Assembly (NCBI RefSeq): GCF_000511385.1
Contig: NC_023137.1
Span: 3,479,001-3,543,000 of the forward strand
Length of the DNA: 64,000 bases
Source of the DNA: Phaeobacter gallaeciensis DSM 26640
Lineage (GTDB): Bacteria; Pseudomonadota; Alphaproteobacteria; Rhodobacterales; Rhodobacteraceae
Direction of reading: 5' to 3'
In this document: positions 45,691-55,240 of the stretch, in pieces
Position numbering within the stretch: the stretch's first letter is position 1
How the letters are laid out: every line of letters starts with the position of its first letter
Program-made: the position numbers and the translations under genes
The notes under the pieces: model-generated
Database searches by the model: none
Seen by the model: the letters and a program-made list of their open reading frames with translations, nothing else
Told to the model about the DNA's origin: nothing

Positions 45691-45826
45691 CTAAGCGGCA
45701 GACTCGCGAAAGACAAGCGATAGCCGCCTCGCCTATGCTCAAAGAACGACAGTAGGGCTGACCAATTGTTTCGCACGCGAAACATTGGGGGAGTCTGCCT
45801 GTCCTTTCTGTCAGGTTAACACCCCC

Positions 45827-45897
45827 ATCTTCTGACCGGAAATATCCCGGGGGAGTCGCCCAAGGGGCGGCGGGGGCAGCGCCCCCAACGGGCTGCG
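45827..45897. repeat. Dispersed intergenic repeat, copy B
   Basis: ATCTTCTGACCGGAAATATCC followed by CGGGGGAG and, about 20 bases on, the small hairpin GGGGGCAGCGCCCCC. It shares both parts with the copy at 37885-37937. Confidence 0.6.
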
Positions 45898-45965
45898 CAA
45901 CACAGGAAACCCCTTGAGACAGCCGCCCACCCCCGCTAAGCACTCCCGCAAAGGAGACCGCGCCC

Positions 45966-47072
45966 ATGTCGATCAACAGCTTTGGCCATTTGTTCCGTGT
46001 CACCACCTGGGGCGAAAGCCACGGACCCGCCTTGGGTGCGACGGTTGATGGCTGCCCGCCAAATGTGGCGATTGACCCTGAAATGCTGCAGCAGTGGCTG
46101 GACAAGCGCCGCCCCGGTCAGAACAAGAATATGACCCAGCGCAACGAACCTGACGCGGTCAAAATCCTGTCCGGTGTGTTCGAGGGCAAATCGACCGGCA
46201 CGCCGATCCAGCTGATGATCGAAAACACCGACCAGCGTTCCAAGGACTATGGCGATATCGCCCAGACCTTCCGCCCCGGCCATGCCGACATCACCTATTT
46301 TCAGAAATATGGCAATCGCGATTATCGTGGCGGTGGCCGCTCCTCAGCCCGCGAAACCGCAGCCCGTGTGGCAGCGGGCGGTGTTGCCCGCGAAGCGATC
46401 AAGGCACTGGTCCCCGGGCTGGAGATCAAAGGTTACATGACCCGCATGGGGGAGATGGAAATCGACCGCAGCCGCTTTGACTGGGACGCCATCGACAAGA
46501 ATGATTTCTGGATCCCTGATGCTGCTGCGGTGCAGGACTGGGAAGACTACCTACAGGGGCTGCGCAAGGATCACGATTCCGTCGGCGCGGTGATTGAGGT
46601 TGTCGCCCGCGGCGTGCCCGCAGGCATCGGCGCGCCGATCTATGGCAAATTGGACACTGATCTGGCCGCCGCGATGATGTCGATCAACGCTGTCAAAGCC
46701 GTCGAAATTGGCGAAGGCATGAATGCAGCCCTGCTCAAAGGGTCTGAAAACGCTGATGAGATCTTCCTCGGCGAGGATGGCCAGCCGGTTTATTCGTCAA
46801 ACCATTCCGGCGGCATTCTGGGTGGCATCTCCACTGGGCAGGATGTTGTGGTGCGCTTTGCGGTCAAACCCACGTCATCAATCCTGACGCCGCGCCAGTC
46901 GATCCGCAAGGATGGCAGCGCTGCCGAGGTCATCACCAAAGGCCGCCATGATCCCTGTGTCGGCATCCGCGCGGTGCCGGTGGCAGAGGCGATGATGGCC
47001 TGCGTGATCCTGGATCACCTGCTGCTGCATCGCGGTCAGGTGGGTGAGAACCAGGGCCATATCGGCGGCTGA
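45966..47072 (+). CDS. aroC: Chorismate synthase
   Basis: A 368-residue FMN-dependent enzyme of the shikimate pathway that converts EPSP to chorismate. [24 protein letters not shown] and [22 protein letters not shown] are the two family signatures; [13 protein letters not shown] and [20 protein letters not shown] follow in the C-terminal part. AAAGGAG lies before the start. It is apparently monocistronic. Confidence 0.97.
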   Translation: MSINSFGHLFRVTTWGESHGPALGATVDGCPPNVAIDPEMLQQWLDKRRPGQNKNMTQRNEPDAVKILSGVFEGKSTGTPIQLMIENTDQRSKDYGDIAQTFRPGHADITYFQKYGNRDYRGGGRSSARETAARVAAGGVAREAIKALVPGLEIKGYMTRMGEMEIDRSRFDWDAIDKNDFWIPDAAAVQDWEDYLQGLRKDHDSVGAVIEVVARGVPAGIGAPIYGKLDTDLAAAMMSINAVKAVEIGEGMNAALLKGSENADEIFLGEDGQPVYSSNHSGGILGGISTGQDVVVRFAVKPTSSILTPRQSIRKDGSAAEVITKGRHDPCVGIRAVPVAEAMMACVILDHLLLHRGQVGENQGHIGG

Positions 47073-47125
47073 TTCTCCCTCCGTCTCGCCCTATGTCAGA
47101 CGCGCGACGGTGCAACCCTCTCCAA

Positions 47126-48628
47126 TCAGGTAAACAGCTGGGCGAATGTCTCGCGCAGCGCTTTTTTCTGCACTTTGCCCATGGTGTTGCGCGGCAGTTC
47201 CTCCATCAGCGCGATATGTTTGGGCTGTTTGAACTTCGCCAGCTGCCCTGACAATGCGGACTTGATGGCCGCAGCATCGGTGCCCTCCCCAGTCGGGACC
47301 ACAACAGCCACAACCGCCTCGCCGAAATCGGGATGCGGCACGCCGATCACCGCGCTTTCCAGCACCCCGGGAAGATCGTCGATTAACGCCTCGACCTCCT
47401 TCGGGTAGACATTGAAGCCGCCGGAGATCACCAGATCTTTCTCCCGGCCCACGATGGTGACGTAGCCCCTGTCGTCGATCTTCGCCAGATCACCGGTGAT
47501 GAACCAGCCATCCGGTCGCAGTTCCTCAGCGGTTTTCTCGGGCATCTGCCAATAGCCCTGAAACACATTCGGGCCACGCACTTCCAGCACGCCGATTTCA
47601 CCCAGCGGGATCTCCGCATTGTCCAGCGTCACCCGCGCCTCCACCCCCGGCAGCGCCAAGCCCACGGTGCCAGCGATCCGCTCGCCATCATAAGGATTGG
47701 ACGTGCTCATATTGGTTTCCGTCATCCCGTAGCGTTCCAGAATACGGTGACCGGTGCGGGCCTGCCATTGCTCGTGGGTCTCCACCAGAAGCGGCGCGGA
47801 CCCAGAAATGAACAGCCGCATATTGGCCGCCAGATCGGGGGTCAGCCGTGCGTCCGACAAGAGCCGCGTGTAGAAGGTCGGCACCCCCATCAGCGCCGTG
47901 GCATTTGGCATCGCGGCCAGAATCGCATCCGCATCGAAACCGGGCAGCAGCACCACCTGTGCACCCGACAAAAGCGCCACGTTGGTCGCCACAAACAGCC
48001 CATGCGTATGAAAGATTGGCAGCGCATGGATCAGCACATCCTTCGCCGTGAACTGCCAGTAGTCCCGCAAGGTCAGCGAGTTGGAATAGAGATTTTCATG
48101 ACTGAGCATCGCTCCTTTGGAGCGTCCGGTGGTGCCGGATGTATAAAGGATCGCGGCCAGATCAGAGGGCACGCGCGCCACCGGATCAAATCCGCTCTGG
48201 GCTGCCGCCAAATCCCCTAGACTGCCCTGCTCCGCCGCATCCAGCGTCAGCAGTTGTGCCGCGCCTGCAACCACCTGAAGCCTGTCGAGCCGCGACGGAT
48301 CACAGACAAAGACGGACGGTGTGGCATCCCCGATGAAGTAGGCAACCTCAGCATCGGTATAGGCGGGGTTCAGTGGCAAAAACACCGCCCCCGCCATCAC
48401 AGTTCCCAGGTAGAGTTGAATTGCTGCCAGGGATTTATCCACTTGCGCAGCCACACGATCCCCCGGCGCAACTCCACGTGAAACAAGTGCGGCCGCCATA
48501 CGCTCCGCGCCCGCAAACAGATCGCCATAGCTGACCAGATCCGCTCCGGGACGGGTGGCGAACAGCGCATCCTCGCGCCCCAGGGACGCCGCACGCAGGT
48601 GGCAGATCAGCGGATTCGCGTTATACAT
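47126..48628 (-). CDS. Malonyl-CoA/methylmalonyl-CoA synthetase-like acyl-CoA ligase
   Basis: A 500-residue AMP-forming ligase (ANL family). The P-loop-like YTSGTTGRSKGAM is near 160-172, ERYGMTETNMSTSNPYDGERIAGTVG near 300-325, and the GWFITGDLA hinge and KDLVISGGFNVYPKEVE near 420-440 are intact, as is the catalytic Lys near the end (RNTMGKVQKK). SNPY after the TETNM motif is typical of malonyl-CoA synthetases (MatB). I start at 48628, after AAGGAG. No malonate transporter or decarboxylase is adjacent. Confidence 0.82.
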   Translation of the reverse strand: MYNANPLICHLRAASLGREDALFATRPGADLVSYGDLFAGAERMAAALVSRGVAPGDRVAAQVDKSLAAIQLYLGTVMAGAVFLPLNPAYTDAEVAYFIGDATPSVFVCDPSRLDRLQVVAGAAQLLTLDAAEQGSLGDLAAAQSGFDPVARVPSDLAAILYTSGTTGRSKGAMLSHENLYSNSLTLRDYWQFTAKDVLIHALPIFHTHGLFVATNVALLSGAQVVLLPGFDADAILAAMPNATALMGVPTFYTRLLSDARLTPDLAANMRLFISGSAPLLVETHEQWQARTGHRILERYGMTETNMSTSNPYDGERIAGTVGLALPGVEARVTLDNAEIPLGEIGVLEVRGPNVFQGYWQMPEKTAEELRPDGWFITGDLAKIDDRGYVTIVGREKDLVISGGFNVYPKEVEALIDDLPGVLESAVIGVPHPDFGEAVVAVVVPTGEGTDAAAIKSALSGQLAKFKQPKHIALMEELPRNTMGKVQKKALRETFAQLFT

Positions 48629-48745
48629 TCGGAGAGCTCCTTGCAGCTGGGCAATAGGTGATTGCGGCGTTGCGTGACCTTGGACAAAGCCGGGCGGGAA
48701 AATCAACCCGTTGCACTTTCCGACGCGGCGGCGCAGGGTCTGGGC

Positions 48746-49681
48746 ATGGTCAAATCCTTAACATCGCATCAACCGGGCCGCGCCATCGCGCTGAAACTGG
48801 CCGCCATTGCCCTGTTCACCGGGCTGTCGGCGATTATCAAGGCGACCTCTGATGTGGTGCCAGCTGGCGAAGCGGTGTTCTTCCGGTCTTTCTTTGCCAT
48901 TCCGGTGATTCTCGTCTGGCTGTCCATGCGAGAAGAACTGGGGCGCGGATTGCGCACCTCACATCCGGGCAAGCATTTCCTGCGCGGCATATTGGGAACC
49001 ACCGCCATGGGCATGACCTTCATGGGGCTGGGAATGCTACCTCTGCCCGAGGTCACGGCAATTGGTTATGCCACACCGATTTTCACACTCATTCTTGCGG
49101 CGGTTTTGCTCGGCGAACGGATCCGCCTGATCCGCATCAGTGCCGTGACCATTGGGTTGATCGGTGTTCTGGTGATGCTCTGGCCGCGACTGGGAAGCGG
49201 CGACCTGGGTGATGCAGCGACGATCGGCGCCATCCTGATCCTGATTGCCACCGTGGCGCGGGGGGTGGTGCAGATCCACATCCGCCGCATGGTGATGACG
49301 GAGCATACTGCTGCCATCGTGTTCTATTTTTCGCTCACGGCCTCGCTCCTGTCGCTGTGCACGCTGCCCTTTGGCTGGGTCTGGCCTGATCCAACCACGC
49401 TGGCGCTTTTGATCAGCGCGGGGCTGGTCGGCGGCGTGGCCCAGATCCTTGTCACATCCTCCTACCGTTTTGCGCCCGCCTCCATGCTGGCCCCCTACGA
49501 CTATTCCTCGATGCTGTTTGCCATCCTTCTGGGCTATATCTGGTTCAACGAACTGCCGACGCTGGTGATGCTGATTGGCGCCGGGCTGGTGATTGCCGGC
49601 AATGTGCTGGTGATCTGGCGCGAAAGCCGGTTGGGGCTGGAACGTGGCAAGGCGCGGTCTGTCACAGATCCCAAAGGGTGA
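48746..49681 (+). CDS. EamA/DMT-family transporter
   Basis: About 311 residues with ten hydrophobic helices and two EamA repeats (about 20-155 and 165-295). It probably exports or imports a small metabolite. The ATG at 48746 has GGGTCTGGG upstream; a TTG start at 48662 is possible but less likely because its extra residues are hydrophilic and unlike the family. It diverges from the malonyl-CoA synthetase-like gene and converges with ohrR. Confidence 0.82.
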   Translation: MVKSLTSHQPGRAIALKLAAIALFTGLSAIIKATSDVVPAGEAVFFRSFFAIPVILVWLSMREELGRGLRTSHPGKHFLRGILGTTAMGMTFMGLGMLPLPEVTAIGYATPIFTLILAAVLLGERIRLIRISAVTIGLIGVLVMLWPRLGSGDLGDAATIGAILILIATVARGVVQIHIRRMVMTEHTAAIVFYFSLTASLLSLCTLPFGWVWPDPTTLALLISAGLVGGVAQILVTSSYRFAPASMLAPYDYSSMLFAILLGYIWFNELPTLVMLIGAGLVIAGNVLVIWRESRLGLERGKARSVTDPKG

Positions 49682-49700
49682 GCCGCAGCCAACGCAGACT

Positions 49701-50147
49701 CTATTTGGACGCCATTCGTGCCCGCAGCGCGTTGACCCGGTCCCGCAGGTCCAGAATATCCTGAAGATCGCCGCCCATTTCTTCTACTGCGCAGGCGGTG
49801 ATCTCGCCTGCCTGCACCGCAAGATCCCGGCCCTTTGCGCTGAGTTGGATCAGTCGGCTGCGGTCATCCTCCGGGTTGGGAACCCGGGAAAGAAAACCTG
49901 CCATCTCCATCCGTTTCAGCAAGGGCGTCAGCGTATTGGTTTCCAGATCCAGCCGCTGACCCAATGCGCCGACGGTCTGCCCATCAGCATGATAGAGCGA
50001 GACCAGCACCAGATATTGCGGATAGGTCAGACCCAGAGGCGCCAGCAAGGGACGGTAAAGCCGGGTCAACGCGTGATTTGCCGAATAGATGGCAAAACAC
50101 AGCAGATCAGGCGTATCCGGGATGTCAGGGGGCGGCGCATTGGTCAT
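49701..50147 (-). CDS. ohrR: MarR-family peroxide sensor OhrR
   Basis: A 148-residue MarR regulator with the reactive Cys near the N-terminus (LLCFAIYSANHAL, Cys17) and the Tyr/Asn pattern following it, as in OhrR sensors of organic hydroperoxides. The winged helix (LGQRLDLETNTLTPLLKRME, DDRSRL) is complete. It is divergent from ohr with 118 bases between. The oxidised form would release the ohr promoter. Confidence 0.9.
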   Translation of the reverse strand: MTNAPPPDIPDTPDLLCFAIYSANHALTRLYRPLLAPLGLTYPQYLVLVSLYHADGQTVGALGQRLDLETNTLTPLLKRMEMAGFLSRVPNPEDDRSRLIQLSAKGRDLAVQAGEITACAVEEMGGDLQDILDLRDRVNALRARMASK

Positions 50148-50265
50148 GGGTATAATTTAAATCGCGCACGATCCATCTGCAAGGACTTGACGTCGCGCAA
50201 GGAAGTCCATTTATATCGCACGCGACATAAATAACTTCGACAGTGACCCAGGAAAGGATCCCGCC
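50148..50265. promoter_or_regulatory. ohrR-ohr intergenic control region with repeated operator-like motif
   Basis: A sigma-70-like promoter (TTGACG at 50187-50192, 17-base spacer, TTTATA at 50210-50215) faces ohr. Two similar palindromic blocks flank it: AAATCGCGCACGAT near 50159-50172 and TATATCGCACGCGACATAA near 50212-50230. The second overlaps the -10 region, as expected for OhrR repression. Confidence 0.55.
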
Positions 50266-50694
50266 ATGAGCGTCTCCCCAGTCTATACCGCATCCGCCAC
50301 TGCAACCGGTGGCCGCGATGGCAAGGCCAGCATTCACGACAGCGACCTCAGCTTTGATCTCGATCCACCCAAAGAAATGGGTGGCGGCGGCAATGGCAGC
50401 AACCCGGAGCAGCTGTTCGCAGCAGGCTACGCGGCCTGTTATATTGGCGCGATGAAATTTGCCACCACACAGGACGACGCTCTGGCCAAGGTCCCGAATG
50501 ATGTGTCGGTCCACGCCGAGGTCGGTATCGGCCCGCGTGACGAGGGCGGTTTTGGCCTGACCGTTGCGCTGAAGGTGGCGCTGCCCGGTCTCTCCCCCGA
50601 AGAGGCACAGGCCGTGACCGAGGCCGGTCACAAGATCTGTCCCTATTCCAACGCTGTGCGCGGCAATGTGACCGTCACAACCGAACTGGTCTGA
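50266..50694 (+). CDS. ohr: Organic hydroperoxide resistance protein Ohr
   Basis: A 142-residue peroxidase of the OsmC/Ohr family that reduces organic hydroperoxides. The two catalytic Cys are present: AAGYAACYIGAM (about Cys62) and HKICPYSNAVRGN (about Cys126). The name is fixed by the divergent ohrR. AAAGGA ribosome site. Confidence 0.95.
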   Translation: MSVSPVYTASATATGGRDGKASIHDSDLSFDLDPPKEMGGGGNGSNPEQLFAAGYAACYIGAMKFATTQDDALAKVPNDVSVHAEVGIGPRDEGGFGLTVALKVALPGLSPEEAQAVTEAGHKICPYSNAVRGNVTVTTELV

Positions 50695-50747
50695 GACCCG
50701 GTTGGGTGCACGCCCGGTCCCTGCACGCAGGGGCTGGGCTCATACGG

Positions 50748-50776
50748 AAAAAGCGCGGAGTCACCTCCGCGCTTTT
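50748..50776. terminator. Bidirectional terminator between ohr and ilvE
   Basis: AAAAGCGCGGAG and CTCCGCGCTTTT form a 12-bp perfect stem with a TCAC loop, with T and A runs outside. It lies between convergent genes. Confidence 0.88.
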
Positions 50777-50808
50777 GCATTTTAACTGGACCTGAAACGG
50801 CTGGATGA

Positions 50809-51675
50809 TCAGCTGCGCACCAGTTCCTCATAAGCCTTGGCGATGTCTTGGGTCAGTTCCCCCACCTCAAAGCTGTGCGGGCCGATCTGGCCCACGGGGG
50901 TGACCTCTGCCGCGGTGCCGGTCAGCCAGCATTGCTCAAACCCGTCAAGCTCTTCCGGCATGATGTGACGCTCATGCACGGTGATGCCGCGATCCTTCAG
51001 CATGCCGATGACTGTCTGACGGGTGATTCCGTTCAGGAAACAGTCGGGTTTCGGCGTATGAACCTCGCCATCCTTCACGAAGAAGATATTGGCGCCGGTC
51101 GCCTCGGCCACGTAGCCACGGTAATCCATGAACAGCGCATCAGAGCAGCCCTTGGCCTCAGCCTTGTGCTTGGAGATGGTGCAGATCATGTAGAGACCCG
51201 CCGCCTTGGCGTGCACCGGGATGGTTTCCGGGCTTGGGCGTTTCCACTCTGCGATGTCCAGCTTGGCGCCCTGCATCTTGGCGTCGCCATAATAGGCGCC
51301 CCAGCCCCAGACCGCGATGGCCATGCGCACCGGGTTTTTCGCCGATGCGACACCCATATCCTCGCCCGAACCACGCCATACAACCGCACGCACATAGGCA
51401 TCCTGCAAACCCGAAGCCTTCAGGGTTTCTTCCTTCGCAGCTTCGATCTGATCGACGGTGTAGGGCATTGGCATATCCAGCGCCTCTGCCGAAGCGATCA
51501 ACCGCTCGGAATGTTCGCGGCTTTTGAAGATTTTGCCGTTGTAAGCCCGCTCGCCCTCAAAGACGGAGGAGGCGTAATGCATGGCATGGCTGAGGATGTG
51601 GACCTTGGCATCGCGCCAGTTGACCATCTCACCATCCATCCAGATCAAACCGTCCCGATCATCATACCCAGCCAT
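50809..51675 (-). CDS. ilvE: Branched-chain amino acid aminotransferase
   Basis: A 288-residue class IV PLP enzyme. HAMHYASSVFEGERAYNGKIF (about 28-48) is the signature. The PLP Lys lies in PVHAKAAGLYMICTISK near 152, and AEATGANIFFVKDGEVHTP near 190. It transfers amino groups between glutamate and branched-chain 2-oxoacids. The start at 51675 follows AGGAGGT. Single gene, closed by the hairpin at 50748-50776. Confidence 0.93.
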   Translation of the reverse strand: MAGYDDRDGLIWMDGEMVNWRDAKVHILSHAMHYASSVFEGERAYNGKIFKSREHSERLIASAEALDMPMPYTVDQIEAAKEETLKASGLQDAYVRAVVWRGSGEDMGVASAKNPVRMAIAVWGWGAYYGDAKMQGAKLDIAEWKRPSPETIPVHAKAAGLYMICTISKHKAEAKGCSDALFMDYRGYVAEATGANIFFVKDGEVHTPKPDCFLNGITRQTVIGMLKDRGITVHERHIMPEELDGFEQCWLTGTAAEVTPVGQIGPHSFEVGELTQDIAKAYEELVRS

Positions 51676-51833
51676 GGCGCACCTCCTAATGTCTCGCCGA
51701 ATTTTCATAAGTTGCGCCACATATGACCGGTTCGGACATAATATTGCGCTAAACCTGCGATTCGATACATCTTCGGACTTGGAATGTCAACAACGCTGAC
51801 TTAAAATGACCCCAGCACAACAGGGAGAGACCC

Positions 51834-52346
51834 ATGGCAGAAGGGCGACCGGGGCAGGGATTTGGCGGCGAAAGCCTGCTGTTTCTGACGGATGAGCAGT
51901 TGCGGCAGGGCATCGAGGCGATGTTCTTTGCCTATCGCGGATTTACCGCAGACCCGGATCGGATCCTGGCGGAGATGGCCTATGGCCGGGCACATCACCG
52001 GGCCATTCACTTCATCAATCGCGCACCAGGCACGACAGTAAACAACCTGCTGTCCATCCTCGGGGTGACCAAACAGTCGCTCAATCGCGTGCTCCGCGCG
52101 CTGATCGGCGATGGTCTGGTTGAGAGCCGGGTTGGCGTCACCGACAAACGGGAACGGCATCTGTTCCTGACCGATAAGGGACGGGCACTGGAGGCCACCC
52201 TGTCAGATGCCCAGCGCGCAAGGATGCGCACCGCGTATAAAGACGCCGGACCGGAAGCGGTTCAGGGTTTCAAACGGGTGTTGGAGGCGATGATGGATGC
52301 CGATATGCGCCGCGCTTATGCCAAGCTGCGGGAGAGTGGCACATGA
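51834..52346 (+). CDS. petP: MarR-family regulator, PetP-like
   Basis: A 170-residue MarR protein with the DNA-binding helix SILGVTKQSLNRVLRALIGDGLVE (about 79-102). It overlaps the response-regulator gene by ATGA. In Rhodobacter capsulatus a MarR-type PetP and an OmpR-type PetR sit together upstream of petABC. Length and pairing match, and petABC is 11 kb away here. Assignment by analogy. Confidence 0.7.
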   Translation: MAEGRPGQGFGGESLLFLTDEQLRQGIEAMFFAYRGFTADPDRILAEMAYGRAHHRAIHFINRAPGTTVNNLLSILGVTKQSLNRVLRALIGDGLVESRVGVTDKRERHLFLTDKGRALEATLSDAQRARMRTAYKDAGPEAVQGFKRVLEAMMDADMRRAYAKLRESGT

Positions 52347-53044
52347 CCCAGTTCGATTCCCATCTGCTGATTGTCGATGATGATGAACGCATTCGCGGTC
52401 TGCTGAAGAAATTCCTGATGCGGGCCGGATTTCTGGTCACCGCTGCACGCGATGCGGCCCATGCCCGGCGGGTGCTGTCGGGGCTGGATTTCGATCTCAT
52501 TGTGCTGGATGTGATGATGCCCGGCGAGGATGGGATCTCTCTCACCCGGTCGCTGCGCGAAACCATCGCCACACCGATCCTGCTTTTGACGGCGAAGGGA
52601 GAGACCGAAGACCGTATCGAGGGGCTGGAAGCGGGCGCGGATGATTATCTGGCAAAGCCGTTTGAACCCAAGGAGCTGCTGTTGCGGATCAACGCGATCC
52701 TGCGGCGGATGCCGGAGCCGGCTGCCAGCGACGCCGCCCCCAAGGTGCTGCATCTGGGACCAATCCGCTATGACATTGAACGCGGCGAGATGTGGCAGGG
52801 CGAGGAGCTGATCCGCCTGACCGGCACCGAAAACCAGCTGATGAAGATCTTTTCCGCCTGTCCGGGCGAGCCGGTGAGCCGCACCAAACTGGTCGAGGAT
52901 CTGGGACGCGATCGAGGGCAGGCGCAGGAACGGGCGGTGGATGTGCAGATCACCCGCCTGCGGCGCAAGATCGAACCCAATCCGAAACAGCCGCAATATC
53001 TGCAGACGGTGCGCGGTGCGGGCTATATGCTGGCACCGGACTAA
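52343..53044 (+). CDS. petR: OmpR-type response regulator, PetR-like
   Basis: A 233-residue two-domain regulator. The receiver has LIVDDDER, phospho-acceptor Asp56 (IVLDVMMPGEDG), Thr83 and Lys105 (LAKPFEPKE); a winged-helix output domain (about 135-230) ends YLQTVRGAGYML. It is translated in overlap with the MarR gene. No histidine kinase is adjacent. R. capsulatus PetR is needed for cytochrome bc1 expression; the same role here is inference. Confidence 0.8.
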   Translation: MTQFDSHLLIVDDDERIRGLLKKFLMRAGFLVTAARDAAHARRVLSGLDFDLIVLDVMMPGEDGISLTRSLRETIATPILLLTAKGETEDRIEGLEAGADDYLAKPFEPKELLLRINAILRRMPEPAASDAAPKVLHLGPIRYDIERGEMWQGEELIRLTGTENQLMKIFSACPGEPVSRTKLVEDLGRDRGQAQERAVDVQITRLRRKIEPNPKQPQYLQTVRGAGYMLAPD

Positions 53045-53079
53045 GCCTCAGGGCCGGGAACCGCTGCGCGGTATTTTAA

Positions 53080-53110
53080 GCCTCCGGCGGGGATATTTGT
53101 GGCCAGAAGA
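53080..53110 (+). repeat. Dispersed intergenic repeat, copy C
   Basis: GCCTCCGGCGGGGATATTT-GT-GGCCAGAAGA, plus orientation, in the 80-base gap between the response regulator and the deacetylase gene. Confidence 0.6.
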
Positions 53111-53124
53111 AACGGGGACGCCTC

Positions 53125-54051
53125 ATGACGACTGCCTTGATCACCCATGCTGACTGTCTGACCCATGTGACGCCTGACGGGCACCCCGAGAGGGTCGCGC
53201 GGCTGGAACATGTGCTGCACGCCCTTGAAGGACTGGAGCTGCGCCGGGTGACCGCACCGATGGCGGCAGAGGATGATATCCTGCGCATCCACCCCGCGAG
53301 CTATCTGGCCGACCTGCGTCGGGCCCTTCCGCAGGAGGGGTTTGGCCAGATTGATGGGGATACCTTTCTGTCACCGGGGTCGCTCGATGCGGCGTTTCGC
53401 GCAGCGGGTGCGGCGGTGCGCGCGGTGGATCTGGTTGTCAGCGGCGAGGTCCAGAATGCCTTTGCCGCCGTGCGCCCGCCCGGACATCACGCCGAAACCG
53501 ACACAGCCATGGGGTTTTGCCTGTTTGGCAATGCCGCGCTGGCGGCCAAACATGCCCTGGATCACCACGGTCTGGCCCGTGTGGCCGTGGTGGATTTCGA
53601 TGTGCATCACGGCAATGGCACGCAGGATCTGTTGTGGGATGAGCCGCGCGCGCTGTTCATCTCCAGCCAGCAGATGCCGCTTTGGCCCGGATCAGGCCGA
53701 CCGGAGGAAGATGGCGCCCGCGGCCAGATCCTGAACCTGCCATTGCCGCCAGGATCGGGCGGCGTGCAGATGAAAGCGGCGTATGTCGATCAGGCCTTCC
53801 CCCGGTTGCGGGCCTTCAAACCGGAGCTGATCATAGTCTCGGCTGGGTTTGACGCCCATCAGGACGACCCCTTGGCAGAACTGATGTGGAGCACCGGGGA
53901 TTTCCGCTGGTTGACCCGTGAACTCTGCGCATTGGCAGCAGAGCTGTGCGGTGGTCGTATCGTCTCGACTTTGGAGGGGGGATATGATCTGAACGCGCTG
54001 GCCGCAGCGGCCAAAGCCCATGTGGAAGAATTAATAGAGGCAGGCACATGA
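53125..54051 (+). CDS. Histone-deacetylase-family protein
   Basis: A 308-residue zinc deacetylase of the class II/AcuC-like superfamily. The active-site pieces are RPPGHHAE (tandem His near 112-113), VVDFDVHHGNGTQ (zinc ligands Asp and His near 153-155), AGFDAHQDDPL (Asp near 239) and EGGYDLN (Tyr near 282). Bacterial members deacetylate acetyl-lysine or small acetylated amines. It overlaps xseB by ATGA and begins the xseB-ispA-dxs run. Substrate unknown. Confidence 0.88.
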   Translation: MTTALITHADCLTHVTPDGHPERVARLEHVLHALEGLELRRVTAPMAAEDDILRIHPASYLADLRRALPQEGFGQIDGDTFLSPGSLDAAFRAAGAAVRAVDLVVSGEVQNAFAAVRPPGHHAETDTAMGFCLFGNAALAAKHALDHHGLARVAVVDFDVHHGNGTQDLLWDEPRALFISSQQMPLWPGSGRPEEDGARGQILNLPLPPGSGGVQMKAAYVDQAFPRLRAFKPELIIVSAGFDAHQDDPLAELMWSTGDFRWLTRELCALAAELCGGRIVSTLEGGYDLNALAAAAKAHVEELIEAGT

Positions 54052-54305
54052 CCGATACCAGCACCCCCGAGACCCCCGTTGAAGAGCTGAGCTTTGAGCA
54101 GGCAATGCGCGCGCTTGAAACCGTGGTGGACCAGCTGGAACGTGGCGATGTGGCGCTGGATGCCTCCATCGCGCTGTATGACCGTGGGGCCAAGCTGAAG
54201 AAACGCTGCGAGGATGAGCTGAAGCGGGCTGAGGAAAAAGTGGCGGCGATCACGCTGGATGCCAAGGGTACGCCGACCGGCACCGCACCGCTGGATGCTG
54301 ACTGA
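54048..54305 (+). CDS. xseB: Exodeoxyribonuclease VII small subunit
   Basis: An 85-residue helical protein with ELSFEQAMRALETVVDQLERGD and ALDASIALYDRGAKLKKRCEDELKRAEEKV, the whole XseB pattern. It forms the regulatory stalk with XseA, which is not in this window. Start overlaps the deacetylase stop. Confidence 0.93.
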   Translation: MTDTSTPETPVEELSFEQAMRALETVVDQLERGDVALDASIALYDRGAKLKKRCEDELKRAEEKVAAITLDAKGTPTGTAPLDAD

Positions 54306-54308
54306 CCC

Positions 54309-55193
54309 ATGGTGGCCACAGCAGACGTAGAGGCCCGCCCCTTTGCGCAGGCGTTGAAGGATGCGCAGACCCGGATCACAGCGCATATGGATGCGCGGCT
54401 CGGCGGTGGTGATACGCTCCATGCCGCCATGCGCTATGCCGTCACCGGTGGCAAGATGCTGCGCGGATTTCTAGTTCTGGAGAGTGCCCGCCTGCATGAC
54501 GTCGCTGAGGAGGCCGCGCTAGAGGCGGCACTGGCGATCGAATGTATTCACGCCTATTCGCTGGTGCATGATGATTTGCCCTGCATGGATGATGACGATC
54601 TGCGCCGGGGCCAGCCCACCGTTCATAAGAAATGGGACGAGGCGATGGCCGTGCTGGCGGGCGACAGCCTGCAGACATTTGCGTTTGAGCTGCTTGCCGA
54701 TCCCAAAATCAGCCCCCATGCGCTGGCGCTGATCCGTGGTCTGGCGCAAGCCTCTGGCAAGGATGGGATGGTCTCCGGGCAGATGCTGGATATCGCTGCA
54801 GAAACCGCCACCACCCCGCTGGATCTGGAGCAGATCACCCGGTTGCAGAACCGCAAGACCGGTTGTCTGATTTCCTGGTCCGCCACCGCAGGCGCGGTCA
54901 TGGCCGGCGCGGATGAGGCCCCGCTGCGACGCTATGCCGAGGCATTGGGCCTTGCTTTTCAGATCGCCGATGACATTTTGGACGTGGAAGGCGACGCCGC
55001 CAAAGTTGGCAAGGCGGTCCGCAAGGATGCGGATGCAGGCAAAGCCACCTTTGTGTCGCTCCTAGGACTGGAAGCGGCGAAGGATCGCGCCAACGCCCTG
55101 ATGGAACAGGCCTGTGATGCGCTGAGCCCCTATGGCGATGCCGCCGAAACCTTGAAGGATGCCGCGCGCTTCGTTATCTCGCGCGATAGCTGA
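54309..55193 (+). CDS. ispA: Geranyl/farnesyl diphosphate synthase
   Basis: A 294-residue all-helical prenyltransferase. The first Asp-rich motif [10 protein letters not shown] is at 88-97 and the second DDILD near 222. It builds farnesyl diphosphate from isopentenyl units. It follows xseB by three bases and precedes dxs, the first enzyme of the MEP route supplying its substrates. Confidence 0.94.
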   Translation: MVATADVEARPFAQALKDAQTRITAHMDARLGGGDTLHAAMRYAVTGGKMLRGFLVLESARLHDVAEEAALEAALAIECIHAYSLVHDDLPCMDDDDLRRGQPTVHKKWDEAMAVLAGDSLQTFAFELLADPKISPHALALIRGLAQASGKDGMVSGQMLDIAAETATTPLDLEQITRLQNRKTGCLISWSATAGAVMAGADEAPLRRYAEALGLAFQIADDILDVEGDAAKVGKAVRKDADAGKATFVSLLGLEAAKDRANALMEQACDALSPYGDAAETLKDAARFVISRDS

Positions 55194-55240
55194 GCCGCAC
55201 AATGCGTGCACCGCCAAAGCAACACGCCCAAGGAGCTGCC

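Larger units (their letters stand above)
45563..45965. promoter_or_regulatory. Region between thiB and aroC with TPP riboswitch and a dispersed repeat
   Basis: 403 bases without a gene. 45605-45690 is the TPP riboswitch of thiB (minus). 45827-45897 holds one copy of the dispersed intergenic repeat, including a GGGGGCAGCGCCCCC hairpin. The thi promoter and the aroC promoter must lie around them. Confidence 0.6.
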
